Source: Streptomyces sp. NBC_00576
GTDB taxonomy: Bacteria > Actinomycetota > Actinomycetes > Streptomycetales > Streptomycetaceae
Direction of reading: 5' to 3'
Assembly (NCBI RefSeq): GCF_036345175.1
Contig: NZ_CP107780.1
Span: 2,728,001-2,792,000, forward strand
Length of the DNA: 64,000 nt
Of this stretch, positions 52,420 to 59,909 are shown piece by piece. A program made the translations under genes and the position numbers. A model generated the notes under the pieces. That model had not been told where the DNA came from and did not search any database. It worked only from the letters and a program-made list of their open reading frames with translations. The first letter of the stretch is position 1. The number at the start of each line of letters is the position of its first letter.

Positions 52420-53861
52420 TAGGGCTTGGTCATCTTCACTCGTGCATGCGTGTCTCATGCTCGGTGAGTGTCGTTGGAAATGGTGTGACACCTGAGGAGA
52501 TGGCCTCGGTCCGGGGGGACTTGGAGGCGTTCGCGGCGGAGTTGTTCGACGGGTTCTTCCGTGCGGATCAGCGGCGGTGGGGGCAGGCGTATGTGCGCGG
52601 GCTGCTGCTGGACGGGCAGCGCAAGTCGGTGGAGCCGATGGCGGCCCGTCTGGGTGAGGACGGCAACCGGCAGGCGCTGGCGCACTTCATCACCTCCAGC
52701 CCGTGGGATCCCGCGCACGTGCGGGCCCGGCTGGCCTGGAGGATGCACGAGGCGGTCGGTCCCGAGGCGTTGATCGTGGACGACACTGGCTTCCTCAAGG
52801 ACGGGGATGCCTCGGCGTGTGTGTCGCGGCAGTACACCGGCACCGCGGGCAAGGTCACCAACTGCCAGGTGGGCGTCTCGCTGCACCTGGCCAACGACCG
52901 TGCCTCGGCCGCGATCGACTGGCGGCTGTTCCTGCCCGCATCCTGGGATCCCGACGCGCCGGAGGCCGATGCGGACAAGATCGCCCGCCGCGGCCGGTGC
53001 GGGATTCCCGCTCAGGTGGGGCATGTGGAGAAGTGGCAGCTGGCCCTGGACATGATCGACGAGACCCGGTCGTGGGGCATCGACGTTCCTTTGGTCGTCG
53101 CGGACGCCGGATACGGCGATGCCGCCGCCTTCCGGCTGGGCCTGGAGGAACGCAAACTGCCCTATGCAGTGGGGATTTCCTCGCGCCATACCGCCCAGCC
53201 CGCCGACGCCCGGCCCGTCCAGCCCGCCTATGCGGGCACCGGCCGGCCACCCAAAATGCAGTACCCCGAGCCTGCGCAGACCATGAAAGACCTGGTCGTC
53301 GCGGCCGGGAGGGCGGCGGCGAGACCGGTGTCGTGGCGGGAAGGCTCCCGGCCGGGCAAGAGCCGAAGCGGCTTCAAGCGTATGTACTCCCGGTTCGTCG
53401 CCCTGCGCATCCGCCCGGCCGGCCGCGGCATCCGCCGGGCCACCGACGATCCTGAACTGCCCGAGCGGTGGCTGCTGGCGGAATGGCCCGCAACCGAGCC
53501 CGAGCCGGTCCAGTTCTGGCTCTCGAACCTGCCCTCCGGCATGCCACTGGCCACGCTGGTGCGGCTGGCCAAGCTCCGCTGGCGCATTGAGCACGACTAC
53601 CGCGAAATGAAGCAGGCCCTGGGACTGGCCCACTTCGAAGGCCGCACCTGGAACGGATGGCACCACCACGTCACCCTCGTCTCCGCCGCCCACGCCTTCT
53701 GCACTCTGCAACGACTGGCACCAGACCCAAAAGACGCCACGCAGGCCTGAGCCTCTACCAAGTGGTCCGCGAACTGCAGACCCTCCTCGCCACCTGGACC
53801 GGCGCCTGCCCCACCTGCCACCGCGACATACCCACACCACTACGAACCTGACCAAGCCCTA
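52420..53861 (+). mobile_element. IS701-family insertion sequence
   Basis: About 1,442 bases with 13-base perfect terminal inverted repeats: TAGGGCTTGGTCA at 52420-52432 and TGACCAAGCCCTA at 53849-53861. It is flanked by direct TTAG on both sides (52416-52419 and 53862-53865), a 4-base duplication of the YTAR type known for IS701-family elements. It is inserted exactly at the right terminus of the ISAzo13 element. Confidence 0.85.
52485..53750 (+). CDS. IS701-family transposase, C-terminus frameshifted
   Basis: 421 residues from GTG 52485 (VTPEEMASVRGDLEAFAAEL); an ATG at 52446 is an alternative. DDE parts: PEALIVDDTGFLKDGDASAC with the first acid, VPLVVADAGYGDAAAFRLGL with the second, and LRWRIEHDYREMKQALGLAH with the catalytic Glu. 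The frame stops at 53750 after DPKDATQA, but the usual C-terminal tail GLSLYQVVRELQTLLATWTG continues in the -1 frame to 53851. One lost base near 53735-53742 would explain it. Only the last ~35 residues are affected, so activity may remain. Confidence 0.85.
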   Translation: MTPEEMASVRGDLEAFAAELFDGFFRADQRRWGQAYVRGLLLDGQRKSVEPMAARLGEDGNRQALAHFITSSPWDPAHVRARLAWRMHEAVGPEALIVDDTGFLKDGDASACVSRQYTGTAGKVTNCQVGVSLHLANDRASAAIDWRLFLPASWDPDAPEADADKIARRGRCGIPAQVGHVEKWQLALDMIDETRSWGIDVPLVVADAGYGDAAAFRLGLEERKLPYAVGISSRHTAQPADARPVQPAYAGTGRPPKMQYPEPAQTMKDLVVAAGRAAARPVSWREGSRPGKSRSGFKRMYSRFVALRIRPAGRGIRRATDDPELPERWLLAEWPATEPEPVQFWLSNLPSGMPLATLVRLAKLRWRIEHDYREMKQALGLAHFEGRTWNGWHHHVTLVSAAHAFCTLQRLAPDPKDATQA

Positions 53862-53908
53862 TTAGGGCTCCTAAAGAATCAACATGCTTATTCTCTGCGA
53901 GCCCTCAG
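53862..53908. repeat. back-to-back ISAzo13-like terminal repeats without an element
   Basis: A 47-base stretch: TTAGGGCTCCTAAAGAATCA at 53862-53881 resembles the left end of the ISAzo13 element, and TTATTCTCTGCGAGCCCTCA at 53888-53907 resembles the right end. The two ends are separated by about 6 bases, with the whole interior gone. It differs from the intact copy at several positions, so it derives from a diverged relative. Confidence 0.65.
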
Positions 53909-53935
53909 TTGATTGTGAGGATGTTGACGGCCCGG

Positions 53936-54060
53936 CTATCGCTTCGGGTCAGCGCCGGTGATCACGTCGGTCCAGGCAAGTGGGCCGCCGTCAGGCGGAG
54001 GATGCGGCACCGGGCCGTGGTGACCAGGTAGGCGTCGTCGGTGAAAAGCCGCAGCCGCAA
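53936..54060 (-). pseudogene. IS1380-family transposase, C-terminal scrap
   Basis: On the minus strand: LRLRLFTDDAYLVTTARCRI, LRLTAAHLPGP, then in a shifted frame AWTDVITGADPKR and a stop. This is the C-terminus of IS1380-type transposases (RLRLF, LVTT, WTDVITGA). It faces the opposite way from the larger IS1380 remnant at 49004-49803. Confidence 0.7.
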
Positions 54061-54063
54061 TAT

Positions 54064-54262
54064 TGTAGGAGGCGGTCGAGGACGGCAACGACCTCCTGCA
54101 GGACTCCGTCCAGGCAGTCGCACGCAGGCACAACCTCGTCCTCGCCACGCGTTCGGGCGGCAGCCAACCCTGAACGCTATGGGCACCCCCGCGCGTCCAC
54201 CCTGTTCAGGGCCGGAACCGCACTTCCTCGGTCCCTGGCTCGCAAAGACGCTCCGACCAGGT
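54064..54262. other. junction region between IS debris and recX
   Basis: A plus-strand frame from about 54070 reads AVEDGNDLLQDSVQAVARRH, NLVLATRSGGSQP and stops at about 54171. It looks like the C-terminus of a protein whose upstream part is absent. The family is not recognised. Confidence 0.3.
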
Positions 54263-55186
54263 TCAGAATCCCTCGCCGCCGAAAAACTCGATGTCCTCGC
54301 CCTCCGCCTCCAGCGCCTGCCGCACCACCCGCAGGGCCATGCCCGGGGGGTAGCCCTTGCGGGCGAGCATGCCCGCCAGGCGCCGCAGCCGCTTGTCGCG
54401 GTCGAGGCCGCGGGTCGCACGCAACTTGCGGGCGACGAGTTCACCCGCGGTCGTCTCCTCCTGTTCGGAGTCGAGCTGCCCGACGGCCTCGTCGATGAGC
54501 GTCGAGTCCACGCCCTTGGTACGCAGTTCCTGTACGAGCGCCCGCCGGGCCAGTCCCCGGCCGTGGTGACGGGACTCGACCCAGGCGTCCGCGAACGCGC
54601 TGTCGTTGATCAGTCCGACTTCCTCGAACCGCGTCAGCACCTCCTCGGCCACTTCGTCCGGGATCTCACGCTTGCGAAGGGCGTCCGCGAGCTGCTTCCG
54701 CGTACGCGGGGTCCCGGTGAGCAGGCGCAGACAGATCGCCCGCGCCCGCTCAGCCGGGTCCGCCGGCGGTTCCGCAATCTCGGCCCTCGACGAGGAAACG
54801 GAACCTCCGTCCTGTGGGTCGCCGCCCGGCTCACCGAAGCCGCGCTGCCGACGACGACCACGCCCACCACGCGAGCCCTCACCGCGTGAGCCGCCCTCGC
54901 CGTACGGGCCCCTTTCACCGCTCAGGTCTCCACCGCCACGGCGACGCCTGTCTCCCGGTGAACCGTCGCCGCGACGTCGGCTGTCCCCCGGCAGGCCCTC
55001 ACCGCGACGCGATCCGACGCCTCCGTCGCCCTCGTACGCCCCGTCGCGCTCGTGGGTCCCGTGGCCACCCCCGTATGGCCCGGTATCCCCGTAGCCGCTG
55101 TCACCGCCCCCGGCGGTGCCCCCGTCGCCCCGGTCTTCCGAGGCACCGGGATAGGCGTACTCGGCCCAGTCGGTTCGTCGTGTCAC
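54263..55186 (-). CDS. recX: Regulatory protein RecX with long Gly/Arg-rich N-terminal extension
   Basis: 307 residues from GTG 55186, 3 bases after the recA stop, so co-transcribed and probably translationally coupled. The RecX helical core covers about 145-307: AICLRLLTGTPRTRKQLADA, LRKREIPDEVAEEVLTRFEE, INDSAFADAWVESRHHGRGL, ARRALVQELRTKGVDSTLID. RecX limits RecA filament growth. The first ~130 residues are Gly, Arg, Asp and Ser-rich and disordered, far longer than in E. coli RecX (166 residues in total). Confidence 0.92.
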   Translation of the reverse strand: MTRRTDWAEYAYPGASEDRGDGGTAGGGDSGYGDTGPYGGGHGTHERDGAYEGDGGVGSRRGEGLPGDSRRRGDGSPGDRRRRGGGDLSGERGPYGEGGSRGEGSRGGRGRRRQRGFGEPGGDPQDGGSVSSSRAEIAEPPADPAERARAICLRLLTGTPRTRKQLADALRKREIPDEVAEEVLTRFEEVGLINDSAFADAWVESRHHGRGLARRALVQELRTKGVDSTLIDEAVGQLDSEQEETTAGELVARKLRATRGLDRDKRLRRLAGMLARKGYPPGMALRVVRQALEAEGEDIEFFGGEGF

Positions 55187-55189
55187 GGG

Positions 55190-56326
55190 CTAGCTCTTGA
55201 CCGCCGTGGCCGTGGCCTTGGCCTTGGTGGTCTTGGCCGCCGACGCGGGAGCCGGAACCGCCTTCGCGGCCCCGTCCGGGGCGACCGTGACCGCCGCGTC
55301 CGCGCCGGGCTCGGCGGCGGGCTTCTCCGGCCTCACACCGACCCCCAGCTTCTCGAGGATCTTCTTCTCGATCTCGTTGGCGAGGTCGGGGTTGTCCTTG
55401 AGGAAGTTGCGCGCGTTCTCCTTGCCCTGGCCGAGTTGGTCGCCCTCGTACGTGTACCAGGCGCCGGCCTTACGGACGAAGCCGTGCTCCACACCCATGT
55501 CGATCAGACCGCCCTCGCGGCTGATGCCGTGCCCGTAGAGGATGTCGAACTCGGCCTGCTTGAAGGGCGGCGCGACCTTGTTCTTGACGACCTTGACGCG
55601 GGTGCGGTTGCCGACCGCGTCGGTGCCATCCTTCAGGGTCTCGATGCGACGGATGTCGAGCCGCACCGAGGCGTAGAACTTGAGCGCCCGGCCACCGGTC
55701 GTGGTCTCCGGCGAGCCGAACATCACGCCGATCTTCTCGCGGAGCTGGTTGATGAAGATCGCGGTGGTCCCGGACTGGCTCAGCGCACCGGTGATCTTGC
55801 GGAGCGCCTGGCTCATCAGACGAGCCTGCAGACCCACGTGCGAGTCACCCATCTCGCCCTCGATCTCCGCGCGCGGGACGAGCGCGGCAACGGAGTCGAT
55901 GACGATGAGGTCGAGGGCGCCGGAGCGGACCAGCATGTCCACGATCTCCAGGGCCTGCTCACCGTTGTCCGGCTGGGACAGGATCAGGTTGTCGATGTCG
56001 ACGCCGAGTTTCTTCGCGTACTCGGGGTCGAGGGCGTGCTCCGCGTCCACGAACGCGACCTGGCCACCGGCCTTCTGTGCGTTCGCCACCGCGTGCAGGG
56101 TCAGGGTCGTCTTCCCGGAGGACTCCGGGCCGTACACCTCCACCACTCGGCCGCGCGGCAGGCCGCCGACACCGAGTGCGACGTCGAGCGCGGTCGACCC
56201 GGTGGGGATGACCTCGATGGGTTCATTCGGCCGCTCGCCCAGGCGCATCACTGCGCCCTTGCCGAACTGCCGTTCAATCTGTGCGAGCGCGGCGTCGAGC
56301 GCCTTCTCGCGGTCGGTTCCTGCCAT
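55190..56326 (-). CDS. recA: Recombinase RecA
   Basis: 378 residues from ATG 56326 (MAGTDREKALDAALAQIERQ), with GGTGGA upstream. Walker A GPESSGKTTLTLHAVA, Walker B LDLIVIDSVAALVPRAEIEG, loop region MSQALRKITGALSQSGTTAI and FGSPETTTGGRALKFYASVR are intact. It catalyses strand exchange and activates LexA cleavage; lexA is 38 kb away in this window. The Ala/Lys-rich C-terminal tail is typical of Streptomyces. A SOS-like site lies 165 bases upstream. Confidence 0.98.
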   Translation of the reverse strand: MAGTDREKALDAALAQIERQFGKGAVMRLGERPNEPIEVIPTGSTALDVALGVGGLPRGRVVEVYGPESSGKTTLTLHAVANAQKAGGQVAFVDAEHALDPEYAKKLGVDIDNLILSQPDNGEQALEIVDMLVRSGALDLIVIDSVAALVPRAEIEGEMGDSHVGLQARLMSQALRKITGALSQSGTTAIFINQLREKIGVMFGSPETTTGGRALKFYASVRLDIRRIETLKDGTDAVGNRTRVKVVKNKVAPPFKQAEFDILYGHGISREGGLIDMGVEHGFVRKAGAWYTYEGDQLGQGKENARNFLKDNPDLANEIEKKILEKLGVGVRPEKPAAEPGADAAVTVAPDGAAKAVPAPASAAKTTKAKATATAVKS

Positions 56327-56710
56327 GGGTTCCACCCGATTTGCTTGAGTCGATCGCTTCACGTCAAAGACGCTAACGCCTGCCACTGACAATGCGCCCC
56401 GACGCCCGTCCGGCCTGTGGATAACTCGGGCACATCTCCATGGAAACCCTGACGAAATCCCCGTCGAGAGCCTCGCCGGAACCTCAATCAGAATGGATGT
56501 TCGATTTTCGTGTCAAGCGCAACACCCGGCACACCCGAGACTGGGTTCGCGGTCCACCAATGGCGTCCACCAACGGCCGGGATGTCGGGTTCGACACTCC
56601 CAGGGACACATCACATGGGGCGCCCTCGACCGGACAGGACGGTGCCGATCACCTCACGCGGTGGGACGACTACACAGCGCCCAGCATCGGCGCCACGGCC
56701 CGGGCGCCGC
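56327..56710. other. recA upstream region
   Basis: About 380 bases between the AI-2E family gene and recA, both on the minus strand. It holds the recA promoter and the SOS-like site at 56491-56504. No gene recognised. Confidence 0.5.
56491..56504 (-). promoter_or_regulatory. SOS-like site of recA
   Basis: On the minus strand TCGAAC-ATCC-ATTC. The left half matches the LexA box, while the right half has ATTC in place of GTTC. GAACATCCATTC is the form recalled for Streptomyces recA promoters. Confidence 0.7.
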
Positions 56711-58036
56711 TCACGCGGGCGGGGGGCCTTCCCCTGACGACGGCCCTGGCCCCGACCCCGATTCCGGCTCCTCCGCGGAGTCCTCGGAGCTCTTGGAGTC
56801 CTCGGAGTTCTGGGTGTCCGCAGCCCGTCGCCCCTCCAGCAGGCTCCGCAGCCGCGTGAGGACGGTCGTGCCCCGGCCGCGGTGTCCCTGGACACGAGGG
56901 TCGTCCGTGACGTCGTACCGCTTCACGTACGCCCCCAGGAACGCCTGGAGCGTGGCGACCGCCGGGATGGCGATCAGCGCGCCGACGGCGCCGAGGAGCG
57001 CGGTGCCGGCGATGACCGAGCCGAAGGCGACCGCGGGGTGGATGTCGACGGTCTTCGCGGTCAGCTTCGGCTGCAACACGTAGTTCTCGAACTGCTGGTA
57101 GAGCACAACGAAGACCAGCACCCACAGCGCGTACCAGGGATCGACTGTGAAGGCGATCAGCATCGGCAGGGCGCCCGCGAGATAGGTGCCGATGGTCGGG
57201 ATGAACTGCGACACCAGCCCCACCCAGACGGCGAGCACGGGCGCGTACGGCACGCTCAGGAACTCCAGCAGGACGTAGTGGGCGACCCCGGAGATGAGCG
57301 CCATCAAACCGCGCGAGTACAGATAGCCGCCGGTCTTGTCGACGGCGATCTCCCACGCGCGCAACACCTCGGCCTGCCGTGCGGGCGGCAGTACAGAGCA
57401 CAGCGCGCGGCGCAGTCTCGGCCCGTCGGCGGCGAAGTAGAACGCGAACAGTGTGATCATCAGCAACTGGAAGAGTCCGCCCAGCACCTGGGCGGAGACG
57501 TCCAGGACCCCGGTGGCGCTGTTCTGGACATAACTGCGCAGCCAGTCGGACCGGAGCAGGCCCTCTTGGACGTCCACCCGCTTCAGGTCGGTGTTGAAAT
57601 GCGCGTTGATCCAGCTGATGACGGAGTCGAGATAGTTCGGGAAGTCCTCGACGATCTTGATGATCTGGCCCGCGAGCATGGAGCCGAGCAGGGTTATGAA
57701 TCCGGCGATCGCGATGAGCAGGCCGATGAAGACCAGAAAGGTGGCCAGACCCCGGCGCATACCGCGCGACGCCATGCGACTCACCGCGGGTTCGATCGCG
57801 AGCGCGGCGAAGAACGCGATGAGGATGTTGATCAACAGGCCCGTGAGCTGGTGAAAGGCCCAACTGCCCAGCTGGAACAGGCCGACGAGGGCAAGCGCCA
57901 GCATCATGGCGCGCGGCAGCCAGCGCGGCATGCGCGCGCCCTGCCCGGCGGCATTCCCGGCCGGGGGTACGGGCGGCTTCGTGTCGAACGGGGAGTTCTG
58001 CTGTCCGAGCTGCCCGGTCTCGTCTGAGGATGCCAC
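56711..58036 (-). CDS. AI-2E family transporter
   Basis: 441 residues from GTG 58036; a GTG at 58054 is equally possible. Membrane protein of the PF01594 family with about eight helices, for example AMMLALALVGLFQLGSWAFH, LATFLVFIGLLIAIAGFITL and the late GSVIAGTALLGAVGALIAIP. The family was named for autoinducer-2 export but includes Na+/H+ antiporters; the substrate here is not known. The C-terminal ~50 residues are Ser/Glu/Pro-rich and cytoplasmic. Confidence 0.88.
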   Translation of the reverse strand: MASSDETGQLGQQNSPFDTKPPVPPAGNAAGQGARMPRWLPRAMMLALALVGLFQLGSWAFHQLTGLLINILIAFFAALAIEPAVSRMASRGMRRGLATFLVFIGLLIAIAGFITLLGSMLAGQIIKIVEDFPNYLDSVISWINAHFNTDLKRVDVQEGLLRSDWLRSYVQNSATGVLDVSAQVLGGLFQLLMITLFAFYFAADGPRLRRALCSVLPPARQAEVLRAWEIAVDKTGGYLYSRGLMALISGVAHYVLLEFLSVPYAPVLAVWVGLVSQFIPTIGTYLAGALPMLIAFTVDPWYALWVLVFVVLYQQFENYVLQPKLTAKTVDIHPAVAFGSVIAGTALLGAVGALIAIPAVATLQAFLGAYVKRYDVTDDPRVQGHRGRGTTVLTRLRSLLEGRRAADTQNSEDSKSSEDSAEEPESGSGPGPSSGEGPPPA

Positions 58037-58118
58037 GGGGCAAGTCTCGCCCACGCCACCGACAATCAGTCACCGCCCTGCGATCTTTGCGGCCGACCGG
58101 CTCCGTTTCAGTACGATT

Positions 58119-58313
58119 TCACCGGTTCTCCGACGGAACGTTCATCTCCGTGCACACCACACGCCATACGTCCTTGGCCTCCCAGCCGGCGTCCAGGGCC
58201 TCGTGCACGGTCCGTCCGCCGAGCTCCGTCATCACGTGATCGCGCGCGAAGGTGTCGGCGTACCCCGAACCGAAGTGTTCCGCCATCCGCTGCCAGAAGA
58301 CCGTCAACCGCAT
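58119..58313 (-). CDS. DUF3046 domain-containing protein
   Basis: 64 residues. MRLTVFWQRMAEHFGSGYAD, TFARDHVMTELGGRTVHEAL and DAGWEAKDVWRVVCTEMNVP cover the whole family pattern. DUF3046 proteins are small actinobacterial proteins usually encoded near recA-recX; function unknown. Confidence 0.92.
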   Translation of the reverse strand: MRLTVFWQRMAEHFGSGYADTFARDHVMTELGGRTVHEALDAGWEAKDVWRVVCTEMNVPSENR

Positions 58314-58393
58314 GACTTCAGTATCCCGCCCCTGAGAGTGGGCCCACGCCGGGACCGCTCACCAGGACCGCTTCGCGCCCTACGGTCTGACGC

Positions 58394-59338
58394 ATGGCCG
58401 AAACAGGAGCATCCCCACTCCCCCCGACGCCCCCGGAGCGTTCCCCGCTCTTCCGTGCCGAGCACTTCGTGTGGCTCACCGCGCGCGTGCTGGAGCAGCG
58501 CCGCTTCGCGTACCACTTCCTGAACGGAGGCGCAGACGCGGTCGAGACCGCGCTGGAGGCCTATCGCAATGACGACGGCGGATACGGTCACGCGCTGGAA
58601 CCTGATCTGCGCGGCCCCGTCAGCCAGCCCCTGCACGTCGGACACGCGCTGCGCGTCCTGGACGCCATCGGGCGCTGCGGCGGGCAGCGGGTGGAGCGCG
58701 TGTGCCGCTATCTGACCTCCGTCTCCACTCCGGACGGCGCGCTGCCGGCGATCCATCCCAGCCAGCGCGGCTATCCGGCGGCGCCGTTCGTGCCGATCGT
58801 GGCCGACCCGCCGAGCGAACTCCTCACCACCGGCCCGGTGGTGGGCCTGCTGCACCGCAACGAGGTGTGGCACGCCTGGCTGTTCAGGGCCACGGACTTC
58901 TGCTGGCAGGCGCTCGACTCCCTGGAGAAGTCCCATCCGTACGAGGTCGAGGCCGCCGTGGCCTTCCTGGACTCGGTTCCCGACCGCTCGCGCGCGGAGG
59001 CGACGGCAGACCGGCTGGGCCGCCTGGTACGCGAACATCGGCTCGTGGCACTCGACCCGGAGCGCCTCGACACCTCCCCGGTGGCGCCCGGCTACGCCCC
59101 GGGCGAGCACCACTTCCCGTACGACTACGCGAGGACACCGGGCTCACTCGCGCGCGCGTGGTTCACGGACGAGGAGATGGCACGCTCCCTGGACTTCCTC
59201 GCGAGCGAGCAGCGCGAGGACGGCGGCTGGCCCATTCGCTGGCGCGCATGGGCACCGGGCACCGCACTGGAGGCACGCCCCATGGTGACGGTCGAGGCAC
59301 TGCGCACCCTGAAGGCGTACGGCCGCCCCGTCGGCTGA
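58394..59338 (+). CDS. Hypothetical protein with terpenoid-cyclase-like alpha/alpha repeats
   Basis: 314 residues. RAEHFVWLTARVLEQRRFAY, AYRNDDGGYGHALEPDLRGP and near the C-terminus LDFLASEQREDGGWPIRWRA. The 'Q..DGGW/GY' repeats are those of the squalene-cyclase/prenyltransferase alpha6-alpha6 barrel. The DxDD or metal sites of true cyclases are not seen, so enzymatic function is uncertain. Monocistronic, divergent from DUF3046. Confidence 0.75.
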   Translation: MAETGASPLPPTPPERSPLFRAEHFVWLTARVLEQRRFAYHFLNGGADAVETALEAYRNDDGGYGHALEPDLRGPVSQPLHVGHALRVLDAIGRCGGQRVERVCRYLTSVSTPDGALPAIHPSQRGYPAAPFVPIVADPPSELLTTGPVVGLLHRNEVWHAWLFRATDFCWQALDSLEKSHPYEVEAAVAFLDSVPDRSRAEATADRLGRLVREHRLVALDPERLDTSPVAPGYAPGEHHFPYDYARTPGSLARAWFTDEEMARSLDFLASEQREDGGWPIRWRAWAPGTALEARPMVTVEALRTLKAYGRPVG

Positions 59339-59364
59339 CTCCAGGAACGCGGGTACGGCGGCAC

Positions 59365-59574
59365 TCAGCCCGTCATCGCCCGGACCCCCGCCGTAACCAC
59401 CACGGTCGCCGCGACGACGAGCAGGAAGGGAGCACGCAGTACCAGCGCCACGGCGGCTGCAGCGAGCCCTGCAGCCTTCGCGTCCAGGACGAGCACCCGT
59501 CCGTCGGCGAAGGCCTGCTGGGCCGTGAGAGCGGCGAGGAGGGCGACTGGCAGGGTCTCGAGCCACACGTTCAA
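59365..59574 (-). pseudogene. Truncated AzlD-like branched-chain amino acid export subunit
   Basis: About 69 residues, LNVWLETLPVALLAALTAQQ to VVTAGVRAMTG. The C-terminal half of AzlD is recognisable (LPVALLAAL, DAKAAGLAAAAVALVLRAPF), but the first helix and loop are missing. AzlD is normally about 100 residues and always pairs with AzlC, which is not found. LNVWL fused to the middle could be an internal deletion of about 35 codons. Probably non-functional. Confidence 0.6.
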
Positions 59575-59909
59575 CGGTCCACACCCCTCCCGTCCTTCGC
59601 CCCGCGAAGGCCCTGTGCGTACAGAACCCGGCGCCGCGAGCGCAGCCACCAGAACAGGCACACCGGGCGGCAGTACAGGCAGCAGCCCGCTATGGGCGCT
59701 GCACCGCGTGGGCCGTGCCCCAGAGGCAGTAGATGGCACGGCTGCCGCGGTGAGCGGATTTGCCGTCGGCCGCGAGCGCCCACGAGCGCGAACTGTAAGG
59801 CCGAACGCGTGCCCACCGGCGCAGGCCCATCCACGACCCCACCACCCCACCGCCGGAGGCAAACGCGCAGGTCAGCCCAATTGTCAGTGCCGAGGTGCAG
59901 GATGGACGC
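59575..59909. other. gap upstream of lhr
   Basis: About 335 bases where azlC would be expected. No AzlC-like sequence could be recognised in any frame; the lhr promoter must lie here. Confidence 0.4.
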
